The notes under the pieces: model-generated | Seen by the model: only the letters and a program-made list of their open reading frames with translations | Databases searched by the model: none | Told to the model about the DNA's origin: nothing | Source of the DNA: an uncultured Dermabacteraceae bacterium | GTDB taxonomy: Bacteria > Actinomycetota > Actinomycetes > Actinomycetales > Dermabacteraceae | Assembly: GCA_946223075.1 (NCBI GenBank) | Contig: CAMILZ010000012.1 | Location: 1 to 64,000 of the forward strand | Direction: 5' to 3' | DNA length: 64,000 nucleotides | Position numbers and translations under genes: made by a program | In this document: in pieces, positions 7,996-16,295 of the stretch | How positions within the stretch are numbered: position 1 is the stretch's first letter | How the letters are laid out: every line of letters begins with the position of its first letter

Positions 7996-9458
7996 CGGCC
8001 CATCTCCTGCCGGCGAATCGTGCCGCGGCGCAGCACGAGCGTCACGAGGAAGCCGAGCACGAGCGCGAGCAACACCCCGAGGTTCGCGTACGCCCAGTCG
8101 CCCTCGTGGCCGCCGATCGGGCCGAGCAGGTAGCCCTGCCAGTTGTTCCACGCGGCCGCCTCGGCGAAGTTGTTGACGACGAGGCCCCAGCCGATGATCG
8201 AGCACACGACGAGCGTGAGGATCGAGACCCAGTCGATCGAGCCGTAGCGCCCGTTCGCGTCGAAGAGCGCGTGCTCGTCGTAATCGGCGCGGCGCGTGAG
8301 GATATCGGCGATGAGGATCCCCGCCCAGGCCGCGAGCGGCACGCCAAGGGTGATGAGGAAGCTCTGGAAGGGGCCGAGGAAGTCGTGCGCGAAAAACACG
8401 ACGTAGATCGTGCCTGCCGTGAGAATAAGACCGTCGATCGCGGCGGCGGCCGGGCGCGGGATGTTAATGCCGAGGCTCAGGAGCGTGAGGCCCGAGGAGT
8501 AAATGCCGAGAACAGCGCCCGAAACGAGCGCGAGAACCGCCGTGAGCCAGAACGGGATGAGCACCCAGATGGGGAGGATCGAGGCGAGAGTGCCGATCGG
8601 ATCGTCCGCGATGCCGCTGCTGAGCGAAGGATCGGATGCCACGAGGAGCACGCCGAAGAACACGAGAAGAACGGGAGCGATTGCGCCGCCGAACGTATTC
8701 CACCAGATAATCGCGCCGTCGGATGTCTCGCGCTTTTGGTAGCGCGACCAGTCCGCGGCGATGTTGATCCAGCCGAGGCCGAAGCCCGTCATGACCATGA
8801 CGAGCGCGCCAATCACCTGCTGCGGGCTCCCGTTCGGAACGGCGAGAACCGTATTGAGGTCGATATGCGAGAACGTGAGCAGCACGTACAGGATCGTGAT
8901 CGCGCCCGTGATCCATGTGAGAACTGACTGGAGCTTCATGATCGTGTGGTAGCCGAGCACGCTCGCGATCACGATGAGGGCCGCGACCGCGATCGTTGCC
9001 GCGACAAGCACGGGCGTGCCGCTCGGGAGACCAAGACGCGCGAAAACCGTGGCCGTCGCGAGGACCGCCATGATCGAAAGGAACGTCTCCCAGCCGATCG
9101 AAGTGAGCCACGAGACGATTCCGGGAACCTTCTGCCCGTGAACGCCGAACGCGGCGCGCGAGAGCACCATCGTGGGCGCGCTACCCCGTTTGCCCGCGAT
9201 CGCGATGAGACCGCACAGGAGGAACGAGACCGGGATGCCGATGAGCGTGACGAGGGTGGCCTGCCAGAAACTCACCCCGAAATCGAGGATATAGCTGCCG
9301 TAGCTCATGCCGAACACCGAAATATTCGCGGCGAACCACGGCCAGAACAGGTCGCTTGGCTTCGCCGTGCGTTCGCTTTCGGTAACGATCTCGATGCCCT
9401 GGTGCTCGATGAGGCCTGGGCTCGAAACGGCGTTTTCGGGGGTGGACTGGGTGCTCAT
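7992..9458 (-). CDS. NCS1-family permease (cytosine/purine/ureide type)
   Basis: This 488-residue membrane protein has about twelve hydrophobic segments and belongs to the nucleobase:cation symporter-1 family (CodB, allantoin and hydantoin transporters). The region WPWFAANISVFGMSYG matches the start of TM1, which carries substrate contacts in the family. I prefer the second ATG (MSTQST) since GGAG lies six bases before it. It sits between a HutG-like ureohydrolase and an isochorismatase-fold hydrolase, pointing to uptake of a nitrogen-rich heterocycle or ureide. Confidence 0.88.
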   Translation of the reverse strand: MSTQSTPENAVSSPGLIEHQGIEIVTESERTAKPSDLFWPWFAANISVFGMSYGSYILDFGVSFWQATLVTLIGIPVSFLLCGLIAIAGKRGSAPTMVLSRAAFGVHGQKVPGIVSWLTSIGWETFLSIMAVLATATVFARLGLPSGTPVLVAATIAVAALIVIASVLGYHTIMKLQSVLTWITGAITILYVLLTFSHIDLNTVLAVPNGSPQQVIGALVMVMTGFGLGWINIAADWSRYQKRETSDGAIIWWNTFGGAIAPVLLVFFGVLLVASDPSLSSGIADDPIGTLASILPIWVLIPFWLTAVLALVSGAVLGIYSSGLTLLSLGINIPRPAAAAIDGLILTAGTIYVVFFAHDFLGPFQSFLITLGVPLAAWAGILIADILTRRADYDEHALFDANGRYGSIDWVSILTLVVCSIIGWGLVVNNFAEAAAWNNWQGYLLGPIGGHEGDWAYANLGVLLALVLGFLVTLVLRRGTIRRQEMGR

Positions 9459-9502
9459 GGAAGGCTCCATTCGCGAGAGGATAGGGATGAAAAATATCCT
9501 AG

Positions 9503-10555
9503 TCAGCGAGCGAGCATATGCGCAGCCTCGTCCACGAGGCGCGCCGCGGACTTTGCCGTGCGGCCATCAATGTCGAAACGCGGGTTCAGCTCGACCACAT
9601 CCATGAGGGCAAGCTTTTCCGACGCCGCCGCGGCCCGCACCGCCGCCACGATGATCGGCAGATCCACGCCGAGCGCCGCGGGCGCCGAGACCCCCGGAGC
9701 CGTGTGGGCGGGGAGAACATCGAGGTCGATCGTCAGGTAGAGGACATCCACGCTCGCAGCGAAATCCTCGACAAAGCGGGTGACGCCCGCGGCTCCCATC
9801 TCGAGGCACTCGAGGTCTGTGCGGTATTGAACGCCGAGAGCATCGGCCGTGTCGAAAAGCGTGCGCGTGTTGCCCGGCTCCGCGATCCCGAGCACCGCGT
9901 AGTTCAGGTCGCGCCCCTCGGCCTTTTCCGCCTCCGCCATTTGCAAAAATGGGGTCCCGCTCGTGGGCGTGGGCGCACTGCGAAGATCGAAGTGGGCGTC
10001 AAGGTTGAGAACGCCCCACGAGGGAGGCTCGCAAGCGTCGGACCCCTCGCCCGCGGTGCCCGTGGTGCCAGCCGAGCCGGCTCCCGCGCGCCCGCGCGCC
10101 CCCAGATGCTCGCGAAGCCCCAGGTAACTCGCCCACGCGGTCTCGTGACCGCCGCCGAGCACGAGCGTGAGGCGATTGCCCTCGGTGCCGAGCGCGCGGG
10201 CCGTCAGATGCCCCATGTCCGCTTGCGCTTCCTCGAGCGCCTCGCCGATCGTCGCAACATCACCCCAGTCCGCGAGGGTCACCTCGCCCGTACCGAGCGG
10301 ACCGTGGAGGGCCATGCCCGCAAGCGCCGAACGCAAAGCTGCGGGTGCGTCCGCCGCCCCCACACGACCGTGATTGCGGCGCACCCCCTCGTGCGTAGCA
10401 AAGCCCGCGAGTGCCACGTGTGCGCCCTCGGGCGGGCGCTCCTCACTCACGAGCGAGATGCGCTGATGCCAGCGCGCGTGCGCGGCACCCTCACCATCAA
10501 CTCGACCCTTCCACGGACTGTTCTCGATGTTGCTCAACGTGTTCACGCCCTCCAT
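9503..10555 (-). CDS. hutG: Arginase/formimidoylglutamase-family ureohydrolase (HutG-like)
   Basis: The binuclear manganese site of the ureohydrolase family is complete: GGGHE, DAHFD and DLDVLPAH with the downstream VVELNP. The pattern and the 350-residue length fit formimidoylglutamase or agmatinase better than arginase. The start is set at 10555 (MEGVNTLS), which leaves a 62-base intergenic space to the divergent IclR gene. A Gly/Ala/Thr-rich insertion of about 20 residues follows the LREHLGARG helix and contains a copy of the scattered TCCGACGCTTGC motif. HutG in corynebacteria is controlled by a divergent IclR regulator, as here, but no hutH, hutU or hutI lies in the window, so histidine breakdown is only one option. 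Confidence 0.8.
   Translation of the reverse strand: MEGVNTLSNIENSPWKGRVDGEGAAHARWHQRISLVSEERPPEGAHVALAGFATHEGVRRNHGRVGAADAPAALRSALAGMALHGPLGTGEVTLADWGDVATIGEALEEAQADMGHLTARALGTEGNRLTLVLGGGHETAWASYLGLREHLGARGRAGAGSAGTTGTAGEGSDACEPPSWGVLNLDAHFDLRSAPTPTSGTPFLQMAEAEKAEGRDLNYAVLGIAEPGNTRTLFDTADALGVQYRTDLECLEMGAAGVTRFVEDFAASVDVLYLTIDLDVLPAHTAPGVSAPAALGVDLPIIVAAVRAAAASEKLALMDVVELNPRFDIDGRTAKSAARLVDEAAHMLAR
10031..10046 (-). repeat. Short scattered motif (TCCGACGCTTGC)
   Basis: On the minus strand GGGGTCCGACGCTTGC encodes GSDAC inside the low-complexity insertion of the ureohydrolase, a site free to vary in the protein. Confidence 0.6.
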
Positions 10556-10617
10556 TATGGGTGCGCGGACTGTATCCAAATAGGTTCGAGTCAGGCGCAG
10601 AGGATAATGTGTCCCCC
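10556..10617. promoter_or_regulatory. Divergent promoter region, hutG-like operon / IclR gene
   Basis: A clear -10 GATAAT at 10603-10608 lies nine bases before the ATG of the IclR gene, so that transcript is probably leaderless or nearly so. On the other strand GGATACAGT offers a weaker -10. No strong dyad is seen; the stretch around TATCCAAATAGGTTC is the best place for an IclR site. Confidence 0.5.
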
Positions 10618-11376
10618 ATGCCGTCGAAAGTACCCGCAGCCGCCTCAACGTTGAGGATCCTCACCTACCTCGCCCAGCGCTCGAGGCCCATTGCCGCCTC
10701 GCGCATCGCGAGCGAACTCGACATTCCACGCTCGAGCACGTACGACATCCTCGCTGAACTTCTCGACCAGGGTTTCGTGCTGCACTATCCCGATCTCCAC
10801 GCCTACGGCCTCGGCCCCTCCGCCTACGAGCTGAGCTTCGGGTACACGCGCCAGGCCCCACTCGCGCGGCTCGGCAAGCGCGTCACCGAACGCCTCACCG
10901 ACCAGGTCGGCGAAATCTCCCACGTCGCGGTTCTCCAGGGCCGACACGTGCTCTACGTCGTTGAAGCACGCCTCAACAAGCCCGCCTCGTACCCCACCGA
11001 CGTGGGCGTTCGTGTGCCCGCGCACCTCACCGCCTCGGGCCGCGCCATCTTGAGCGCCCTGCCCGCTAAGCAGCTCGCGGCCGTGTTCACGGGTGAAACG
11101 GTGCTCGAGCCGCACCTCGGTGCCGACGTTGGCCCCGCCTTCCCCGTTGCTCGTGCTCTCGCCGATGCCCGCGATACGCGCACGCGTGGCTACGCCGTGG
11201 AAAACGGCGAGGTGCTCGATGGGCACCGCTCCGTTGCGCTTCCCGTGTTCGATGGAGCCAAGTGGCCCGTCGCTGCCGTTGCCGTCACGTGGCAGGGGAG
11301 TGACTCCTCGCGCGACCTCGAGATGCTCGAATCCGTGCGCATCGCCGCCGACCAATTGCAAAAGGCGATCTCCTAA
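10618..11376 (+). CDS. IclR-family transcriptional regulator
   Basis: A winged helix-turn-helix fills residues 5-65 (ASTLRILTYLAQ to SSTYDILAELLDQGFV) and an IclR effector domain follows (AHLTASGRAILSALP, RGYAVENGEVLDG, VAVTWQG). The length of 252 is standard. I chose ATG 10618, directly after a -10 box, over upstream in-frame starts that run into the neighbour's promoter. It is divergent from the HutG-like operon and most likely controls it in response to a small metabolite of that pathway. Confidence 0.9.
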   Translation: MPSKVPAAASTLRILTYLAQRSRPIAASRIASELDIPRSSTYDILAELLDQGFVLHYPDLHAYGLGPSAYELSFGYTRQAPLARLGKRVTERLTDQVGEISHVAVLQGRHVLYVVEARLNKPASYPTDVGVRVPAHLTASGRAILSALPAKQLAAVFTGETVLEPHLGADVGPAFPVARALADARDTRTRGYAVENGEVLDGHRSVALPVFDGAKWPVAAVAVTWQGSDSSRDLEMLESVRIAADQLQKAIS

Positions 11377-11390
11377 CGGAGACCGCCTTT
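11361..11390. terminator. Terminator hairpin over the IclR stop codon
   Basis: Arms AAAGGCGATCTCC and GGAGACCGCCTTT surround TAAC, so the TAA stop lies in the loop. It separates the convergent IclR and poxB genes and can work on both strands, with A- and T-runs at its base. Confidence 0.75.
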
Positions 11391-11414
11391 CGCCTTACGC
11401 TTTCGCGAGAGTTC

Positions 11415-13172
11415 TTAGAAGAACGCTCCGGGTCGCGGAATATTACGCACGTTCGACTTCGCAAGATTCACCATCTTGCCCACGCCGCCCTCGAGCACGA
11501 TCTTTCCGCCCGCGGTTGCAAAACCGCTCATCTGCTCGAGCGTGATCTTCGGAGGCATCGCAAGCGCGTCCGGATCCGTCACAATGTCGATGAGCATGGG
11601 ACCGGGGGCGGCGAGAGCCTTCTTGAGGTCCTTGCGCAGGGTCTTTGGGTTCTCGATGCGGATCGAGGGGATGCCGGCACCTTCGGCGATCTTCGCGAAG
11701 TTCACCGAATCGTGGTCAGTCTCGAAATCGGGAAGGCCCGCGACGAGCATCTCGAGCTTCACCATGCCGAGGCTCGAGTTGTTGAATACGACGATCTTCG
11801 TGTTGAGCTGGTGGAGGCGCACCGTGAGCAGTTCGCCCATGAGCATGCCGAGGCCACCGTCGCCGCTCATCGAGATGACCTGGCGGTTCGGCTGTGCGGC
11901 CGACGCGCCAATGGCCTGGGGGAGGGCGTTCGCCATCGTGCCGTGGCGGAACGAACCGAAGATGCGGCGCTTGCCGTTCGGCTCGATGTAGCGCGCGGCC
12001 CACACGTTGCACATGCCCGTGTCGACCGTGAACACGGCATCCTCGTCGGCGAATTCACCGAGGAGGCTCGCGACGTACTCCGGGTGGATCGGCTTGAGGC
12101 GCGAAGCCCGCTTCGTGTACGAGTTCACGACGTGCGTGAGTTCCTTCTCCTGCTTGCGCAGCATCGAGTTGAGGAACGAACGGTTCTTCTTCTGCTTGAG
12201 CTGCGGAAGGAGCGCGCGGATCGTGAGGGCCACATCGCCGTGGATGCCGAGATCGAGCGGCACGCGGCGGCCGAGACGCGAGCCGTCCGCATCGATCTGC
12301 ACGACCTTCGGCTTACCCTCGCGAGGAAGGAACTCCGAGTACGGGAAGTCCGTGCCGAGCAGGATGAGCAGATCGCATTCGTGGGTGGCCTCGTAGGCGG
12401 CGCCGTAGCCGAGCAGGCCGCTCATGCCCACGTCGAACGGGTTGTTGTACTGGATGAACTCCTTGCCTCCGAAGGCATGGCCGATCGGCGCCTTGAGGGT
12501 GTCGGCGAGCTCGAGCACCTCAGCGCGAGCGCCCTCGATGCCCGCGCCCGCGAAGAGCGTGATCTTCTTCGCCGAGTTCGCGAGGTGTGCGAGATCCTCG
12601 ACGACCGAGGCATGCGGCTGCACCGCGCCGAACGTGGTGGTGAGCGTGCGGGTCGCCTCGACCTCAACATCCTGGCTTGCGATATCACCGGGGATCACGA
12701 GGACCGAAACGTCCTTCTTCGCGAGGGCGGTCTGCGCGGCGTTGTGCAGCATCTGCGCGCCGTGGTTGCCCGAATTGACCATTTCGCAGAAGGCCGAGCA
12801 CTCGTTGAAAAGAAGCTCGGGGTGGGTCTCCTGGAAGAAACCCGTGCCGATCTTGGCGCTAGGGATGTGCGAGGCGATCGCGAGAACCGGAACGGCATCG
12901 CGGTGGGCATCGTAGAGGCCCTGCACGAGGTGGGTGTTGCCCGGGCCGCACGAGCCGGCGCACACGCCGAGCTTGCCGGTCACGCGGGCTTCGGCGCCGG
13001 CGGCGAAAGCGGCGGCCTCTTCGTTACGCACGTGGATCCACTCGATGCCCTTGGTGGTGCGCACGGCGTCCACGATCGGGTTGAGCGAGTCACCAACGAC
13101 GCCGTAGATGCGCTCGACGCCCATCTGGACGAGTTGATTGACGATGTGTTGGGCGAGAGTCTTTTTCGCCAT
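11415..13172 (-). CDS. poxB: Pyruvate dehydrogenase (quinone) / pyruvate oxidase
   Basis: This thiamine-diphosphate enzyme converts pyruvate to acetate and CO2, passing electrons to membrane quinone via FAD. The 585 residues show the PYR domain with the catalytic Glu in HVRNEEAAAFAAGAEA, the central FAD domain (FAGAGIEGA to DADGSRLG) and the PP domain with the ThDP motif SGDGGLGMLMGE and NNSSLGM. The C-terminal tail after ITLEQMSGF resembles the membrane-binding end of PoxB. It is monocistronic, with AAGGGAT before the ATG and a hairpin (13204-13233) in its leader. PoxB homologues are usually raised on entry into stationary phase. Confidence 0.93.
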   Translation of the reverse strand: MAKKTLAQHIVNQLVQMGVERIYGVVGDSLNPIVDAVRTTKGIEWIHVRNEEAAAFAAGAEARVTGKLGVCAGSCGPGNTHLVQGLYDAHRDAVPVLAIASHIPSAKIGTGFFQETHPELLFNECSAFCEMVNSGNHGAQMLHNAAQTALAKKDVSVLVIPGDIASQDVEVEATRTLTTTFGAVQPHASVVEDLAHLANSAKKITLFAGAGIEGARAEVLELADTLKAPIGHAFGGKEFIQYNNPFDVGMSGLLGYGAAYEATHECDLLILLGTDFPYSEFLPREGKPKVVQIDADGSRLGRRVPLDLGIHGDVALTIRALLPQLKQKKNRSFLNSMLRKQEKELTHVVNSYTKRASRLKPIHPEYVASLLGEFADEDAVFTVDTGMCNVWAARYIEPNGKRRIFGSFRHGTMANALPQAIGASAAQPNRQVISMSGDGGLGMLMGELLTVRLHQLNTKIVVFNNSSLGMVKLEMLVAGLPDFETDHDSVNFAKIAEGAGIPSIRIENPKTLRKDLKKALAAPGPMLIDIVTDPDALAMPPKITLEQMSGFATAGGKIVLEGGVGKMVNLAKSNVRNIPRPGAFF

Positions 13173-13678
13173 GGAGTTTCATCCCTTTCGCGGATGTTCA
13201 CCCGGCTGGCGGCGTAAACGCCGGAACAGCCAGCGTTGAGTCTGTGACGCTTTAAGAGTATGCGGGACTTTGGTCCATTGCAGCTTGAGGTTTCCGAGGT
13301 CACGTTATTGGCGTGAGCCGAGGCACATAATGATGAAGATAGTAGCTTTGTGGGCGAGGTGGCGTCGGACTGCACGCCCCACCGTGCTGCCCACTGCGCC
13401 CGCGGTTGAAGAGCGCGCGCGTGCTCGTCAGCGCGCGTATGTGTGCCCGCGCACGAGCCACGGAGAAAAAGCTTTGTGTGAAGTGGGTTGCGCATGGTCC
13501 CGCTCGCGGTGCTCTGACCTGGTGGTTTATGAGCCTTTTGAGGGGAAATTCAGGGATTGCAGTCAATCGTGAGCGTTTGTCCCGGCTTTTCTAAGGAAGG
13601 CGTAGTTTTCTTATCTCATCGCGCACGGATCCCGTGGGGACGGGATCGCGTCGCGCGGGGATATGGGTAAAGGGATTG

Positions 13679-13718
13679 ACCCCCGGTTTCGCCACTCACG
13701 GCGAGCCGGGGGTTTCCC
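13679..13718 (+). terminator. GC-rich stem-loop, terminator-like
   Basis: ACCCCCGGTTTCGCC pairs with GGCGAGCCGGGGGT (one bulge) around six bases and is followed by TTCCC on the plus strand. No gene on the plus strand obviously needs it, so it could end an unrecognised transcript from the gap before it. Confidence 0.55.
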
Positions 13719-13760
13719 TATTTCCGCATTTCCGCATTTCCGCTGGCATCCACCCAATCA

Positions 13761-13823
13761 AGGGTGTAGATAACCGCGTTTCTTCCCCGGATTAGGGGAC
13801 GCCCATGCAGTTCTCTCCACCTT
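13761..13823. repeat. 64-bp palindromic element, copy D
   Basis: It begins AGGGTGTAGATAACCGCG and ends TTCTCTCCACCTT, with a central CCCCGGATTAGGGG. It lies 64 bases beyond the stop of the MBL gene. It shares TAACNG and CGCCCATGCA-like blocks with copy E rather than with copies A-C. Confidence 0.8.
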
Positions 13824-13887
13824 GGGTAGGGGATGGGTTGGGTGCAGAGACTGGGCGCAGAGGCTGAGAGTGGGGGCAGTCCGACGG

Positions 13888-14733
13888 CTACTCGCGCCCC
13901 GCTGCTGCTTTAAGCCTCGCGTGCCAGGCCTCCATTTCCGGCCTCGCGCGGCGGTCGTCCCACGGATCGCCGCCTTCGAGAATCGCCGCGAGGTAGGCCC
14001 GATCTCGCTCGAGCCGTTCAAGGGCATCGGTGCCGAGCGGCCCGTGACCGGGGATCACGAGGCGCGCCTCGCGCGCATAGGGCTCGAGGAGGGCGAGGGC
14101 GTCGAGATACGTCGTGAAAGGGTCGAGCCTTCGCGTTTGGAGCGTGCGCGCGCGGCGGTCGGCGTGCTCGAGGTCCGGCAAGGGGAGCTCGGTGCTCGAA
14201 AGCATGTCACCCGCGATGAGGAGGCGTTGTTCGGGCAACCATAGCGCCGTGTGGCCCGGGATGTGCGCGTCGTGGGTGAGGAGTTGAGGGGTGAAGCCGC
14301 CCGGCGCAGCACCCTTCGGAAGCCACGTGCGGTGCGGATCGGCCGGGGCCTGCGGGGTGGGGGAGAGGCGCCCAAGAGACCTGAGAAGCTCGGGTCTTGA
14401 AGCGAGCGCGGGGTCATCGGTGGTGGCGCGGGAGAGGAGGTCCTCGCGTTCCGCTTCGGCGAGGCGCGCCGTCGCCTCGGAGGCAAGACGAGGCCCGTCC
14501 CCGAAAGAGGGATGCCACAGCACGTGGTCGTGGTGGGCGTGGGTGGCGAAGCCCGCGATGACGGCGAGGCCGCGCTCGGCGAGCTGGTCGGCGATGTCGT
14601 CGAGTTCGTCAGCCGTCCACCCGGGGTCCACGAGCATCGCTTCGCTAATCGAGGCAAGCACGACGCTATTGAGCGCGTCCCTTCGCGAGGTGTGCACGAG
14701 AATCCCGGGTGCGATGTCCACCAGTTCAGCCAT
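13888..14733 (-). CDS. Metallo-beta-lactamase-fold hydrolase
   Basis: The metal motif THAHHDH (HxHxDH) is present at about residues 64-70, with later ligands likely in IPGHTALW, AGDMLSS and IPGHGPLG. The 281-residue protein has no signal peptide and should be cytosolic. The superfamily includes glyoxalase II, lactonases and phosphodiesterases, and nothing here fixes the substrate; the flexible insert between residues 80 and 150 is rich in Pro, Ala and Arg. The gene stands alone and is bracketed by two copies of a 64-bp palindromic element (13761-13823 and 14771-14834). Confidence 0.85.
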   Translation of the reverse strand: MAELVDIAPGILVHTSRRDALNSVVLASISEAMLVDPGWTADELDDIADQLAERGLAVIAGFATHAHHDHVLWHPSFGDGPRLASEATARLAEAEREDLLSRATTDDPALASRPELLRSLGRLSPTPQAPADPHRTWLPKGAAPGGFTPQLLTHDAHIPGHTALWLPEQRLLIAGDMLSSTELPLPDLEHADRRARTLQTRRLDPFTTYLDALALLEPYAREARLVIPGHGPLGTDALERLERDRAYLAAILEGGDPWDDRRARPEMEAWHARLKAAAGRE

Positions 14734-14770
14734 GGCTCCATTCTTTCAGTACGCCGCTCGCACTCTCCCC

Positions 14771-14834
14771 AGGGTGGAGGTAACGGTGTTAGAGGTCCCG
14801 GAATCGGTGATGCCCATGCACTTTCCTTCACCCT
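14771..14834. repeat. 64-bp palindromic element, copy E
   Basis: It begins AGGGTGGAGGTAACGGTG and ends CTTTCCTTCACCCT, 37 bases before the start of the MBL gene. The outer arms are kept but the central hairpin has decayed (TCCCGGAATCGGTGA), so this is the most diverged copy. Confidence 0.75.
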
Positions 14835-14880
14835 GACTGGTCGGAGAGTGAGTCAGTGACCCGCGTCCCCGGAGGTCAGT

Positions 14881-14969
14881 CATATGATGGCATCACTATG
14901 ATGCAGAACGCATCGATGGTGCTGGCCGCAAAGAAGGGTCGCACCGATGTGCATGGACGAGGAGGTCTC
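14881..14969 (+). promoter_or_regulatory. Promoter/operator region of sugar ABC operon
   Basis: A dyad GCATC-actat-GATGC (14890-14904) overlaps a TATGAT that could be a -10, followed by a CATCGATG palindrome at 14911-14918. These would suit a LacI-type sugar regulator, but none is encoded nearby. The Shine-Dalgarno GAGGAGG is at 14959-14965. Confidence 0.4.
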
Positions 14970-16295
14970 ATGAAGCCCATGACCCGGCGCGCGGCGCTCG
15001 CGGGAGGTGGAGCTGCCCTTGCGGGCGCACTCGCGAGCTGCGCCCCACCGAATCCCGGCTCAATCAATGCCGAACCCACGATCCCGCCTTCGAAGGGCCG
15101 GGTGAAACTCACCTACTGGGCGTGGGTGAAAGACCTCCAGAAAGTCGCCGACGTCTTCAACAAGGGCCAGGACCGCATCCACGTGGAAGCCTCGTGGATC
15201 CCGGGTGGCGGAAGCGGCGGCTACGCGAAAATTCTTTCCGCCGTCGCCGCGGGCGGCGGCCCCGACATCGCCCAAGTCGAACTTCGTTCCGTACCCGAGT
15301 TCGCACTCGCGGGCGCCCTCGTCGACCTCTCGCGCTACGGCATCGAAAAGGACAAGTTCGATCCGGGCGCCTTCGCGCAAGCGCAAGTGGGCGATTCGGT
15401 GTGGGGCGTCCCGCAAGATACGGGCCCCGTCGCCAACTTCTACAACCGCGAAGTGCTCGAGGGAGAGCTCGGCCTCACCCCACCCGCCACGTGGAACGAT
15501 TTTCGAGAGGTCGCGGGGGCCGTCAAGGACGCGGGTAAGAGCATCTTCACGCTCGACCCGAGCGACGGCTCCTTCCTCGTGATGTGGGCGATGCAGACCG
15601 GTGCCACGTGGTTCAAGCCCGAGGGGGACGGCTGGATCATCAACATGACCGACGAGAAATCGCTCAAGGTCGCCGAATTCTGGGACGGCATCCTCGCCGA
15701 CAAACTCGTGGGCACCGGCTTCGGTGCGTTCTCGACTCCGTGGATGGCGGCAACGGGCGACGGCAAGGTGCTCAGCACCATTTCCGGATCCTGGAGCGAT
15801 GCCCTCATCGAAGCCGTCCCGAACGCCAAGGGCAAATGGGCCGTAGCACCCATGCCGACCTGGGACGACGGCTTCGCCTCGAGCGCACACGGCGGCTCCT
15901 CGGCGGCCATCCTCTCCACGAGTAAGCACCCGGCTGAAGCGCTCGAATTCTGCACGTGGATGTGCACGAGTCCCGAGGGAATCGACGCGATGATTGAGAA
16001 CTGCGGTATCGGCTGGTCACCGTCGGCGGATTACATCGGTGAAGCCCGCAAAGAGCCCTCCGAGTTCTTCTCGGGGCAAAACTATTACGAGGACGTCATG
16101 GTTCCCATGGCCAAGGGGCAGAACCTCGAATGGACGTGGGGGCCGCTCATGCAGCGCTTCATGGACGTCGTGGGAACCGGCATGACCAAGGCGATCAATG
16201 GCGAGCAGCCCCTCGTGGATCTTCTCGAGGTGACGCAAAAGGACTTTACGAAGATCATGCAAGGCATGGGCCTCAACGCAGAGGAGGCGCGATGA
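14970..16295 (+). CDS. Sugar ABC transporter substrate-binding lipoprotein
   Basis: This is a family 1 extracellular solute-binding protein of 441 residues. The leader MTRRAALAGGGAALAGALASC has both twin arginines and a lipobox (ALASC), so it is probably a Tat-exported lipoprotein. The mature part has the usual features: YWAWVKDLQKVADVFN near the start, GGPDIAQV, and NFYNREVLEGEL. I chose the ATG at 14970 because GAGGAGG is well placed; an in-frame GTG upstream adds 38 unlikely residues. Its stop overlaps the first permease start (ATGA). The sugar is not predictable. Confidence 0.9.
   Translation: MKPMTRRAALAGGGAALAGALASCAPPNPGSINAEPTIPPSKGRVKLTYWAWVKDLQKVADVFNKGQDRIHVEASWIPGGGSGGYAKILSAVAAGGGPDIAQVELRSVPEFALAGALVDLSRYGIEKDKFDPGAFAQAQVGDSVWGVPQDTGPVANFYNREVLEGELGLTPPATWNDFREVAGAVKDAGKSIFTLDPSDGSFLVMWAMQTGATWFKPEGDGWIINMTDEKSLKVAEFWDGILADKLVGTGFGAFSTPWMAATGDGKVLSTISGSWSDALIEAVPNAKGKWAVAPMPTWDDGFASSAHGGSSAAILSTSKHPAEALEFCTWMCTSPEGIDAMIENCGIGWSPSADYIGEARKEPSEFFSGQNYYEDVMVPMAKGQNLEWTWGPLMQRFMDVVGTGMTKAINGEQPLVDLLEVTQKDFTKIMQGMGLNAEEAR

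Larger units (their letters stand above)
13173..13887. other. Long intergenic region upstream of poxB
   Basis: No frame in these 715 bases looks coding. Visible pieces are the poxB leader hairpin (CGGCG TAAA CGCCG at 13210-13223 within longer arms), a perfect hairpin GATCCCGT-GGGG-ACGGGATC at 13628-13647, a terminator-like stem at 13679-13713, three tandem ATTTCCGC units at about 13719-13746, and a 64-bp palindromic element at 13761-13823. The combination of stem, gap and terminator-like stem would fit a small RNA, but no promoter is convincing. Confidence 0.5.

Noticed and set aside
11712..13217. Plus-strand frame of about 500 codons opposite poxB
   Set aside because: poxB has all thiamine and FAD motifs on the minus strand; the antisense frame has only charged low-complexity sequence.
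13270..13572. Possible 100-residue small gene upstream of poxB
   Set aside because: There is no ribosome site, the composition is Arg/Cys-rich, and an equally long frame exists on the other strand at 13300-13566.
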